From: a virus
Strand: one strand, 5' to 3'
Length of the DNA: 38,822 nt
Virus record (IMG/VR): IMGVR_UViG_3300030002_000046
Span: 1 to 38,822 of that record
The position numbers were made by a program, and so were the translations under genes. Shown here piece by piece: positions 23,752-31,411 of this stretch. Numbering within the stretch: position 1 is the stretch's first letter; each line of letters starts with the position of its first letter. The notes beneath the pieces were generated by a model. That model had not been told where the DNA came from and did no database searches. It saw only the letters and a list, made by a program, of their open reading frames with translations.

Positions 23752-24501
23752 TTACGGCGTGGTGTCATTCGCGAAGCAGCCGTTCAAGCCCACAGGGGCG
23801 TAATCGGAGCGTGCGTACGCGAACGGACGGTCGGTGATCGTCGGGAACTTCCACTGGAAGTTGGCCCCATCAACCACCGGGGTGATGCCGGTCGTGTCGA
23901 GCACCGGGCCAGCACCGAAGCCCGAGTTGCCGGAACCACGTCCGGCGAACACCGTGGCCAAGTTCCCGTTCTCGATGACCCGGTCCCCGTCAAGGGAGAA
24001 GGTCGAGTAGGGGAACAGGTAGTGCCAGTACGGGCAGACGTTGGCGGACTTGCCGCCGATGACTGCCTGCGTCCAGATCTCGATTGCGATGCCGGAACCC
24101 TGCGCTGCAGACCCCAGAGCGGGGGCTGCGTAGCCGACCACGGCGGTGTCGGTGACCTCCATGCCATCCGGCTTGCAGGCCGTGGTGGACGTGAGGACAT
24201 CACCGCCGATGAGCATCTGCGTCAGGATCGGGTCCGGATCGCAGAGTTCAAGGCCGAACTCGACGTACTGCAGCGTGTCAGGCGCCTTGTAGTACACGCA
24301 CACTTCGCCAGCCGCGTTGGTGATCGAGATCTCATCAGCCTGCGCGTAGTTCGGAGTGAACGTGAACGAGATGAACCCCGAGGTGAGGTACATGTCGCAC
24401 CCGTTGGTGGAGCCATCCACCGGGGCGCCGTCAGCGCCGAGGCGCGTGGCCCGGAGCACGAGGCCCCGGACTGACGCCGCATTGTCCTGCCGGTAGGTCA
24501 T
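23752..24501 (-). CDS. probable major tail (tube) protein
   Basis: A 249-aa protein. The pattern VRGLVLRATRLGADGAPVDG, TSGFISFTFTPNY, ITNAAGEVCVYYKAPD, VEFGLELCDPDPILTQMLIGG and IAIEIWTQ closely follows the major tail protein of many actinophages, including the Cys-x-Asp-Pro-Asp segment. It would form the tail tube. ATG 24501 has AAAGGA about ten bases upstream. The gene sits directly after the major capsid gene and before the connectors, which is unusual; tail tube genes normally follow the connectors. A head decoration protein is the main alternative, but no other tail tube candidate exists in the usual slot. Confidence 0.65.
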   Translation of the reverse strand: MTYRQDNAASVRGLVLRATRLGADGAPVDGSTNGCDMYLTSGFISFTFTPNYAQADEISITNAAGEVCVYYKAPDTLQYVEFGLELCDPDPILTQMLIGGDVLTSTTACKPDGMEVTDTAVVGYAAPALGSAAQGSGIAIEIWTQAVIGGKSANVCPYWHYLFPYSTFSLDGDRVIENGNLATVFAGRGSGNSGFGAGPVLDTTGITPVVDGANFQWKFPTITDRPFAYARSDYAPVGLNGCFANDTTP

Positions 24502-24553
24502 GTCAACTGGTCCTTTCTGTGACCACTATCCGAGTGAGGTAGTTGGCCTCAGA

Positions 24554-26287
24554 TCAGTTGGTGACCACGGTGTTGGCGATGGCCGGGGAGTACATGCCGA
24601 GCGGCTCGACCGGGCTGGTGACCCAGAGAGCCGCGCCGCCGATCTTGGCGATGCCCTCGAAGGACTCCGAGAACTGCATGTAGTCGTTGGCCCGGACGAG
24701 GGTGGAGTCGCGAACGACACCGAGGTCGAGCGAACCGCCGTCAAGGAACAGGAACGCGCCCTCAGCGAAGAGAGCCCACTGCATCGAGTCCGGGAACGCG
24801 GGGAGCGCACCGGCAGCGATGTCACCGAAGAAGCCGCCGCCGTTGACACTCGGCGCTGCGGAGTCCGGGGTGAAGGTGATGTTGATGTTCCACTGGTCGA
24901 AGAAGTTCTGGACATCAGCGTCAGTGATCGCGAGGTCGGTGGCGCGGTTGGGCGACGCCGGGGGCTGCAGGATCATGTCGATCTTCAGCATGTCCACGAT
25001 CCACTCCGGCAGGATTGCGCGGAGCGGGGTGTTCTTGGTGAGGCGGTGACGGTCGCGGTACCAGATGCCAGCGCGGGCGACGGTGATGAGCAGGTCGCGA
25101 ACCGCGCCGTACTTCACACCCTGACCAGCGATTGCCGTGGAGAGCCCCTTCAGCTTGAACAGCAGGGTGGACTCGGCCACGCGAGCGTGCTGCACCAGCG
25201 CCAGAGCGGTGTTGACAGCGACGTTCTCCGGGAAGACCCGCGAGGACTGGACGCCGAACTTCAGCGCCATGGTCACGGCCTCGGTCTCGGCAGTGGCTTC
25301 GACGGGGCAGTCAACCGACGCCACGACCTTCCACGTTGCGTCGTCCTCCGGGTCGTAGGCTGCATCCTTGGCGGTGTCCCAGAAGCCGGTGGCCACTGCG
25401 ATGTCGTTCAGGGTCGGGCTCACGAAGTAGCGGATGCCACCACGATCTGCTTGGAAGCCAGCCAGCGAGTCGCGGACCGGGCGGTCGGTGACACCGAGGC
25501 TGAACAGGTCGTACCGGGTCGTGAGCGGGGCGCAGAAGCCGCCGGAGGCGGTGATGGCCTGCTCACTGATGACGGCCTCGATCTTCTGACGGTTGATGAA
25601 GGGGTCGTTGGCCTTCAGCATCCGGTCGTCGGAGACCGGCGAAGCGATGGACGCCACGACGACCTTCTCGCCGTCGCCACCACGGAGGCGGGACAGGGAG
25701 TCGATGCGCTTCGCGAAGGACTTCGAGAAGTCTTCGAGGTTGGCGAACGGGCTTCCGGCGCTGTAGCCCGGAAGGTCGGCACCAGCAGTGATGGTGTTGA
25801 CCACCGGCTCGGTCACGACGGGTGCACGGTCCTCGGGGACCTTGACGGCGGAACTGGTCACAGGGGTTTCCTCCTCCTCGTTTTCGGGGATCTTGGGGGT
25901 TTCGGCATCGGCGGGCGCCTCAACCATGTTGTCTTCGGTTGCCTCGACCGCAGGAGCTTCCGGCTCCGTCGCGATCTCGACAGTGGGTTCTGCCTCGGTG
26001 TCAACCGCTGCGGTCACTGGCTCGGCGCTGGCTGCCATCATGTCGGCGGCTGCCGGAGCGGCAGCATCCTCGATGGGAGACTCGGCGTCGCCAGCAGGCT
26101 TGCGGCGGTCGATTTCGGTGCGGACCTGATCAAGGGCATCGGCAAGGTCAGCGAGTGCGGCCTCATCGTTGCTCGTGTCGGCGGTGTCGAACGCGGTCAT
26201 AATGCCGGACTCCAGAGTGGCAAGTTCGTCATCGGACAGGTCCGCCAGCCGAGCCAGATCGGCACTGAACGCTGCGAGTGCGTCCAC
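24554..26287 (-). CDS. major capsid protein (HK97-like fold) with N-terminal scaffold-like region
   Basis: A 577-aa protein. Residues 1-170 are acidic and low-complexity (ALADLADALDQVRTEIDRR, then long Ala/Glu/Pro stretches), as in delta-domain scaffolds that are cut off by the maturation protease. The rest is a typical actinophage capsid: DLFSLGVTDRPVRDSLAGF, DRGGIRYFVSPTLNDI, GFWDTAKDAAYDPEDD, and a C-terminal LDLGVVRDSTLVRANDY. GTG 26287 is chosen because AAGGAGG lies five bases upstream; ATG 26323 has no such site. No separate scaffold gene is visible nearby, which supports the fused scaffold. The stop is followed by a 52-base gap before the tail tube gene. Confidence 0.9.
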   Translation of the reverse strand: MDALAAFSADLARLADLSDDELATLESGIMTAFDTADTSNDEAALADLADALDQVRTEIDRRKPAGDAESPIEDAAAPAAADMMAASAEPVTAAVDTEAEPTVEIATEPEAPAVEATEDNMVEAPADAETPKIPENEEEETPVTSSAVKVPEDRAPVVTEPVVNTITAGADLPGYSAGSPFANLEDFSKSFAKRIDSLSRLRGGDGEKVVVASIASPVSDDRMLKANDPFINRQKIEAVISEQAITASGGFCAPLTTRYDLFSLGVTDRPVRDSLAGFQADRGGIRYFVSPTLNDIAVATGFWDTAKDAAYDPEDDATWKVVASVDCPVEATAETEAVTMALKFGVQSSRVFPENVAVNTALALVQHARVAESTLLFKLKGLSTAIAGQGVKYGAVRDLLITVARAGIWYRDRHRLTKNTPLRAILPEWIVDMLKIDMILQPPASPNRATDLAITDADVQNFFDQWNINITFTPDSAAPSVNGGGFFGDIAAGALPAFPDSMQWALFAEGAFLFLDGGSLDLGVVRDSTLVRANDYMQFSESFEGIAKIGGAALWVTSPVEPLGMYSPAIANTVVTN

Positions 26288-26437
26288 GTGTTCCTCCTTG
26301 GGTTTGCTGGGTAGCTGAAACATCCCGGAGGTACTGCGTTGGCGGGCGTAATCACCGCTCTGTCAGGCACTCGTGTGCAGCCTACACAAATCCAGACCGC
26401 GCGAAGGAAAACTGTGGCAGAGAATCAGAGAAGCAGC

Positions 26438-26466
26438 TTGACACACGAGGAAGGCTTAGATAGAGT
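26438..26466 (+). promoter_or_regulatory. strong sigma70-type promoter of an inserted plus-strand gene
   Basis: TTGACA (26438-26443) and TAGAGT (26461-26466) are 17 bases apart. TGTCAAC, a variant of the repeated octamer, lies at 26473-26479, on the predicted transcription start. The -35 runs opposite to the surrounding capsid operon. Confidence 0.75.
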
Positions 26467-26505
26467 TACAGATGTCAACAAGGACACAACGAAGGGATTG
26501 CACCC

Positions 26506-26727
26506 ATGGCCAAGTTCACCGAAATCGCTCTCGAAGAGGGCATGCCCGCCTCCCGCGCTCTCCGGCGCCGCGCCCGTACCTACCTTGGTGAGGCCGCAAA
26601 CCTCGCCGTCGGCAAGTCCGGCCTGACCGAGAAGGAGAAGGCCAAGGGCCTGAAGCAGGCCGCGAAGTTCGCCGCCGCAGCCGCTGCGGACTTCACCGCA
26701 GCGCTGGAGGCTCTCGCCTCCGAGTGA
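26506..26727 (+). CDS. small Ala/Lys-rich protein, 73 aa, in a self-contained cassette
   Basis: A protein starting MAKFTEIALEEGMPASRA with RRRARTYLGEA and then an Ala-rich helix KQAAKFAAAAAADFTAALEAL. It is basic in the N-terminal half and probably fully helical. It has its own near-consensus promoter, a GAAGGGA site eight bases before ATG 26506, and a strong hairpin terminator after the stop. It lies on the plus strand between two minus-strand capsid genes, the arrangement of phage moron genes. Function unknown; expression in a prophage or early in infection, or DNA binding, are possible. No conserved catalytic motif is visible. Confidence 0.75.
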   Translation: MAKFTEIALEEGMPASRALRRRARTYLGEAANLAVGKSGLTEKEKAKGLKQAAKFAAAAAADFTAALEALASE

Positions 26728-26737
26728 CGGCAAGCAG

Positions 26738-26770
26738 AAGGCCCGGTGGGATCTCTCCCCACCGGGCCTT
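26738..26770. terminator. strong hairpin terminator, near-symmetrical
   Basis: A 13-bp stem (26738-26750 with 26758-26770) with a 7-base loop follows the 73-aa gene. T-rich sequence (CTTCGCTGTTTCT) follows on the plus strand. It also sits after the stop of the minus-strand gene at 26779, so minus-strand transcripts could end here, and the major capsid gene may need its own promoter, which I could not find. Confidence 0.75.
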
Positions 26771-26778
26771 CGCTGTTT

Positions 26779-27855
26779 CTACAGTCCTGCGTTCATGTCC
26801 ACCTGCGGGGAGACGGAGACATCCGAGATTGGAAGCCACTGGGACGTTCCGTCATCTCCTACCACGTTCACCATCAGGCTGGAGACCGCGCGCACTGTGT
26901 AGTGCTTCGTCGGGTCCGCGTTCCGGTGAACAGCCTCACCCCGTATCGGATTGAAGAACGGCTCAGTGGGGTGGCTGCGGCCCCCGACAGAGAGCGGAGT
27001 GAGGGTCTGACGCTCCAAGAGGTGCGCCGTGCCGTACTGGTTGTACCTCTCGAACCCTACAAGTTTGCTGAGCGCCTCATCCTTCGTTCCGATGAAGGTC
27101 GTTCCGGGGGAGTTGGGTCCCGTGATCTTCCACGTGTCAACCGCTGCCGGTGCCGAGTCAGGCACGCGCGTGGGATCAATCGCATCGGACGGGGCAGCCA
27201 CTTCCCAGCCGGAGGCCGTGTAGTCCTGACGCTTCAGGGTGTGCGCCGCCTTGTACCGGTCGTAGTTCGCGAGGCTCTTCTGTGCCTCCTGCTCGGTACC
27301 GATGAACGTAGACCCGACTGAGTTCGGACCCTCCACACTCCACGCAGTCACGGTGCCACCATCCGGCTTGGACTGATTGAGGGCTTGCTCCAGCCCGGGG
27401 TCCGCCTTCGCTGCGGGGGCAGGAACTTCTCCGGGAGCGAACTTCCGGTCCTTCCCGTCCCAGTAGTTCTCCAGCAGGGAGCCAGCCTTGTCCGGGTTGG
27501 AGTCGTGAGCGAGATTGCCGTCGTTGGCCCACACGGTGCCGTCAGGCATCACCTGACGCACGGTGTAGGTCTTCCCGTCAGCGTCGAACGTGTCTCCCAC
27601 CTTGACGGTGGGGACCTTCGCACCAGCGAAGTCGTCCTTGATCGGGCTCGGCATGTCGAGATGGGCCTTGGACTTCGGAATCGACTTGGCCCGCTTGGAG
27701 ATGTCGGCAGAGGGGATGACCTCGGTCTTGCCCGTGTTGTTGTTCCGGACAGTCATCCCGTCCGGAGTCAGGTCCATGACCTTCCCCCGGTACCGGTTAC
27801 CCGACCCGTCGGAGTGGTCGAAGATGTCAACCGTTGAGTTCTTCTCGATGAACAT
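26779..27855 (-). CDS. capsid-associated protein with tandem repeats; likely frameshift extension of the protease
   Basis: A 358-aa protein if translation starts at ATG 27855. A small beta barrel-like N-terminus (FDHSDGSGNRYRGKVMDL, TVRNNNTGKTEVI) is followed by DTFDADGKTYTVRQVMPDG. Two tandem ~40-residue modules come next: GPNSVGSTFIGTEQEAQKSL and GPNSPGTTFIGTKDEALSKL, each ending in RYxxxxTLKRQ-like sequence. The frame is open upstream to the slippery site at 27921-27915, and residues before the ATG read EWLHPRGIGG, a motif also in the zeta-kinase and protease proteins. Translation as a -1 extension of the protease is therefore likely, perhaps besides independent initiation. Role unknown; capsid decoration or an internal head protein is possible. 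Confidence 0.7.
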   Translation of the reverse strand: MFIEKNSTVDIFDHSDGSGNRYRGKVMDLTPDGMTVRNNNTGKTEVIPSADISKRAKSIPKSKAHLDMPSPIKDDFAGAKVPTVKVGDTFDADGKTYTVRQVMPDGTVWANDGNLAHDSNPDKAGSLLENYWDGKDRKFAPGEVPAPAAKADPGLEQALNQSKPDGGTVTAWSVEGPNSVGSTFIGTEQEAQKSLANYDRYKAAHTLKRQDYTASGWEVAAPSDAIDPTRVPDSAPAAVDTWKITGPNSPGTTFIGTKDEALSKLVGFERYNQYGTAHLLERQTLTPLSVGGRSHPTEPFFNPIRGEAVHRNADPTKHYTVRAVSSLMVNVVGDDGTSQWLPISDVSVSPQVDMNAGL

Positions 27856-27908
27856 GCCACCGATTCCCCGAGGGTGCAGCCATTCCTTCCAGTTGAGGAT
27901 GCCTGCGG

Positions 27909-30900
27909 TCAGGCTTTTGGGCCAGCCCCACCTGCCTGCACCGAGGCCAGCGCCGGAGCGGGGGTGGATGCAGGAGCAGTTTCGGTGGCCTTGGCGAGAT
28001 CTTCGAGGGTCAGGTCGATCATCTTGCCGTCGCTGTCCATCGCAGTGACCGGCGGGATCGCACCCTTCTCGACCGACTTGATCACCAGAGCCTTGGAGCC
28101 GAGGTAGATCGTGTCGAGAATGCCGATGGAGAGCGGGCCGCTGGCCGTGTCGAACATGCTCCCGGTGGAGGGAACAGTCTTCACCTTGGTGGCTTCAGGG
28201 GCAGCACCGGGGGCCGGAGCAGCAGCGATCTCGGGGACGATGGCCGGGGCAGCAGCGGCAAGAGCCGTTCCGTGAACCCGAGCGCGAAGCTCAGCGCGCT
28301 TCTTCTCCTTGATCGCAGCGCGAGCAGCCTCGATCTTCGTGTTGATCTGGGTCACCGGAGTGGCCTCCTCGGTGTCAACCGGGGCGAGAGGCTCGTAGTC
28401 CTCGTCACCCACCGGGATCGCGTTGCCGACGGCAACCTCTTCCCCGTCAGCGGTCAGGGACTTCTTCTTCGGCTTGCAGCCAGCTTCGAGAGAATCGTCC
28501 ATTTCGAGTGCACCGGCAGCCACCAGAGCGGCCTCCATGACCTGCACGCGGTGGGCGAGAGCGGCGTCGGCGGTGGCAGCGAGCTTGGCCTCAGCCAGCG
28601 GGCGGGCACCGGCAGCCACCAGAGCGGTGATCATGCCGGACGCGACCCGGGCGCGCATGATCGGGAAGCCGGGGACGTTGACCTGACACACGGCCACCAG
28701 TTCCAGCGAGCCGTTGATCGGGCGCCAGTCGCCGGACGGGGCCGAGGCGCGCAGGGCGCGAAGCTGCTCGGGAGAGGCGTCGGGGCGGACCGCACCAGCG
28801 GCCCAGATCCCGTAGCGGTCCTCACCGACGTGGATGTCAGCGATGGCCGAGGCGGTGTCGTCGTAGTGCTTGACGGCCTGACCGGCGTCGGCGCTCAGCG
28901 GGGCGTGGCCACCGGCCAGTGTCAACTGTCCGACCGGGATGTGCGCGCCACTGGCGGTGACCAGATCGCCCGTGTGGAAGTAGGCGTACTTGCTGCGCGA
29001 GCGCGGCGCGCGGACGTTGCCCGGCATGCCGATGTGCGCGATGTCGAAGGTCGCGATGTGGCCGCTGACCCTGCCGTCGTCACCAACCCGGATCGGGGTG
29101 GGACCCTCCAGCTTCGGGTCCTCGAACCACTCGTTCGGCGGGGCGACCGGGAACCCACCAGCAAGGAGGGTGTCGAGCATAGTGACCTCGGTGTCCTGCA
29201 CCTCGGTGTAGATGCCGTCCTTCATGGGGGATGCCTTCCTGTCTGCCTCGTTGACCCACAGCCTACTGTCGATAGCTGCCAGCAAGCTCACCTCGATGGC
29301 CGGGAAACCTGCCGAGGCGTTCAGCTTCGAGCCCGTCCAGAGGCCCGTATTCCGCTTGTGCATGAGGTTGCAGTAGCCCTTGGACCTCAGGCCCATGTAC
29401 TTCGTCAGTTGGCGCACGCAGCGCTTCCAGTCGCCCGGGAGGCCCCACTTGATCTTCAAGCCACCCTTGCCACCCGTGCTCCAGTACCGGCGGAGCTTCT
29501 CTGCCCGAGGATCGGGGGAGACGCCGGGGAGCGGGGAGAGCGTCGCAGACGCGGCGGTGAGGGGCGCTGCGGAGGCCACCGTCTTCTGGTGTGCACGCAG
29601 GAGCTTCAGTTCGGCCAGAGCCCGCCTGTTCGCAATCTGTGCGGTCAGGTAGGCGTCCTTCGTCTTCTTGGCGTTGGCCACGTTCTCCGGGGTGGCGTCC
29701 GCTTTGGCCGCAGCAGCAGCAGCCGCCATCGCCTTGGACGCTGCAGTCACCTCACGGGTGGTTGACACGGCCTTGTTCTGGGCGGTGTTCACCTCGTTCT
29801 GGGCTGTGGCCTGACGCTGCTGCTTGGCTTGTGCGGCAGACTGAGCCGCTGACTGCGACGCGCTCTTGCCCTTGCTCTTGCCCTTGCCCTTTGCGGCTTT
29901 GGCCTTCTTCTTGGACGCGAACTCGTGCGGGTGCGTGATACTGCGCTGTTCGTCGGCAGTGGCCTTGCCGGTGACCTTCCGGCCATGCAGCTTCTGCCAC
30001 TTCCGAATCGCAGCCTCAGTCTTCGGGCCATTGATGCCATCGGCGCCGTTCCCGTTCTTGCCGTCGTTCTTGCCGAGGTACCCGGCCTTGATCAGGCTCT
30101 TCTGCACCGCGACGAACTTTCCGCCGTTACTGGAGCCCTTCTCGCCCCGAGGGTGCTTCTCCTCGTCCCAGCCTGAAGTGCTGCTGTGGGTACCGTGGCT
30201 GCCGTCCCGGTTACCGGCCTTCACATCGGCAGCGGAGTTGCCCTGCCAGTTCTTGTTGCTGCGGCTCGCGGTGGCGGCGGTGAGAGCATCGTCGCCCCCG
30301 TCCTCGCCTTCCACCTCGATCTCGTCGTAGTCGTCGCCGTACTCGTAGCCGTCGTCCTCGATGGACGCAGTCACCGGGCCGTCTTCCTCTGGGCCGGTGG
30401 GGTTCGCGGCGTAGAACTCGTCCACCTGACGCAGTACGTCACCGAGCTTGGTCTCGTCCAGTTCCACCAGCAGTGGCGGAGTGACTCCCTGCAGGTCAGC
30501 CAGCAGGGTGTTGTCCTCCTTCCACTCCTCCTTGCCGGTGTAGACCTCCAGAGTTGGTCCCGGGGCTAGGCGAATCACGTTCAGCACGGCCCCGTGGTCT
30601 AGGTCATCCACCACTGCGAAGTTCTTCCACTGGGCGCTTGCCCCAGTGGGATCTGGCTCGATTGCTGCAGCGGCCATTGGTGCAGCCTGTGCATCGTTGC
30701 TCGGGGGCAGCCACGCGAGGGGTTCGCAGAACCGCAGTGCCAAGCTAGCGCCATCGCTGCACTGGGCGTCGTAGAGTGCAGACGCGATCTCGTGGGTGAT
30801 GTCAACCGTGGCCCGGGGAGTCTCATCCGGGATGATCCACGACTTGGTCTCCGGGTCGAAGAGTTCGTAGCCGCCTTCAACCTCACGGAGCAGTTCGTGG

Positions 30901-31109
30901 AGGATGTCCTCGTTCTCATCATCGGGGACACCGAGGTAGTTTCCGGGCTCGATGTCGCTTGGCATCAGGTTAGCCAGCACCGCTTCGGCCCATTCGCTGC
31001 CGTTCTGAGCAAGTGCCAGAAGCTCCCAGCCGTCTACATGCTCAACCCCGGAAGCCTGAAGGCCCCCGGGGAGGGTGTAGCGACGGTCTTGCCCAGCGAA
31101 AACGATCAC
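27909..31109 (-). CDS. capsid maturation protease with long N-terminal fusion
   Basis: A 1066-aa protein. The protease domain covers about residues 680-815: GHIATFDIAHIGMPGNVR, GQLTLAGGHAPL, HYDDTASAIADIHVGEDRYG, ALRASAPSGDWRPINGSLEL and VNVPGFPI, the conserved sequence of actinophage head proteases. Upstream are an acidic region, an HPRG motif, a peptidoglycan-binding-like segment at about 330-385 (AVQKSLIKAGYLG, GINGPKTEAAIRKWQ), Lys/Ala/Gln-rich coiled sequence, and a module with KLRRYWSTGGKGG, IKWGLPGDW and MGLRSKGYCNLMHKR found in other actinophage head proteins. GTG 31109 is eight bases after the 77-aa gene stop. It ends at the slippery heptamer C_CCA_AAA. Confidence 0.85.
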   Translation of the reverse strand: MIVFAGQDRRYTLPGGLQASGVEHVDGWELLALAQNGSEWAEAVLANLMPSDIEPGNYLGVPDDENEDILHELLREVEGGYELFDPETKSWIIPDETPRATVDITHEIASALYDAQCSDGASLALRFCEPLAWLPPSNDAQAAPMAAAAIEPDPTGASAQWKNFAVVDDLDHGAVLNVIRLAPGPTLEVYTGKEEWKEDNTLLADLQGVTPPLLVELDETKLGDVLRQVDEFYAANPTGPEEDGPVTASIEDDGYEYGDDYDEIEVEGEDGGDDALTAATASRSNKNWQGNSAADVKAGNRDGSHGTHSSTSGWDEEKHPRGEKGSSNGGKFVAVQKSLIKAGYLGKNDGKNGNGADGINGPKTEAAIRKWQKLHGRKVTGKATADEQRSITHPHEFASKKKAKAAKGKGKSKGKSASQSAAQSAAQAKQQRQATAQNEVNTAQNKAVSTTREVTAASKAMAAAAAAAKADATPENVANAKKTKDAYLTAQIANRRALAELKLLRAHQKTVASAAPLTAASATLSPLPGVSPDPRAEKLRRYWSTGGKGGLKIKWGLPGDWKRCVRQLTKYMGLRSKGYCNLMHKRNTGLWTGSKLNASAGFPAIEVSLLAAIDSRLWVNEADRKASPMKDGIYTEVQDTEVTMLDTLLAGGFPVAPPNEWFEDPKLEGPTPIRVGDDGRVSGHIATFDIAHIGMPGNVRAPRSRSKYAYFHTGDLVTASGAHIPVGQLTLAGGHAPLSADAGQAVKHYDDTASAIADIHVGEDRYGIWAAGAVRPDASPEQLRALRASAPSGDWRPINGSLELVAVCQVNVPGFPIMRARVASGMITALVAAGARPLAEAKLAATADAALAHRVQVMEAALVAAGALEMDDSLEAGCKPKKKSLTADGEEVAVGNAIPVGDEDYEPLAPVDTEEATPVTQINTKIEAARAAIKEKKRAELRARVHGTALAAAAPAIVPEIAAAPAPGAAPEATKVKTVPSTGSMFDTASGPLSIGILDTIYLGSKALVIKSVEKGAIPPVTAMDSDGKMIDLTLEDLAKATETAPASTPAPALASVQAGGAGPKA
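27915..27921 (-). other. predicted programmed -1 frameshift site, C_CCA_AAA
   Basis: The last codons of the protease frame are GGC CCA AAA GCC TGA. C_CCA_AAA is a textbook X_XXY_YYZ slippery heptamer, three bases before the stop. After a -1 slip, translation continues as AGC CTG ACC GCA and stays open to 26779. A small perfect hairpin, GCCTG-ACCG-CAGGC, starts immediately after the heptamer. Confidence 0.65.
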
Positions 31110-31116
31110 ATGGTCA

Positions 31117-31350
31117 TTATTCCTTGAACTGTGCCACTTTGCGCAGTTCGGTGGTTTCGTCGTAAGTCAGTCCGTAGACGTTGTCGGTGAATGACTCGGG
31201 GTCCCAGTACGGGTCCTCGCCGTAGACCTGCAAGGGCTGGACGGTGAAGGTGGTCTCGCTGACCAGCTTCTTCAACGCCTCGAACGCCGCAGGGGTCTTG
31301 TTGTCTTGGTACTCCTCGACAACCTTCCTCACTTCACGGGGTGTCGCCAT
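31117..31350 (-). CDS. hypothetical small protein, 77 aa, with own promoter
   Basis: Not recognised. A protein starting MATPREVRKVVEEYQDNK with GDPYWDPES-like central sequence (EDPYWDPESFTDNVYG) and a charged helical end. GAAGAAG precedes ATG 31350; the ATG at 31365 would lie too close to the predicted transcription start. It lies between the zeta-kinase gene and the protease gene, and a near-consensus promoter precedes it, so it may be expressed independently of the structural operon. No toxin, antitoxin or membrane motif is visible. Because it follows a zeta-like kinase gene, a neutralising partner is conceivable, but the sequence does not resemble epsilon antitoxin. Confidence 0.65.
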   Translation of the reverse strand: MATPREVRKVVEEYQDNKTPAAFEALKKLVSETTFTVQPLQVYGEDPYWDPESFTDNVYGLTYDETTELRKVAQFKE

Positions 31351-31381
31351 GTCTCTTCTTCCCATCTCTCAGCACGTAGCT

Positions 31382-31411
31382 AGTATACATCTATGTGTGT
31401 CTGATTGTCTA
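31382..31411 (-). promoter_or_regulatory. near-consensus promoter inside the structural operon
   Basis: On the minus strand TAGACA (31411-31406) and TATACT (31387-31382) are 18 bases apart. ACACATAGA lies at 31398-31390, just upstream of the -10. Predicted transcription start is about 31375, upstream of the 77-aa gene; transcripts could continue into the protease and capsid genes. Confidence 0.65.

Noticed and set aside
26288-26437. A dedicated promoter for the major capsid gene
   Set aside because: TTTCCT...TAGGCT and similar pairs were considered, but no pair has more than a weak match.
28272-29765. A 497-codon plus-strand open frame over the protease gene
   Set aside because: Antisense to the conserved protease domain with no start signals.
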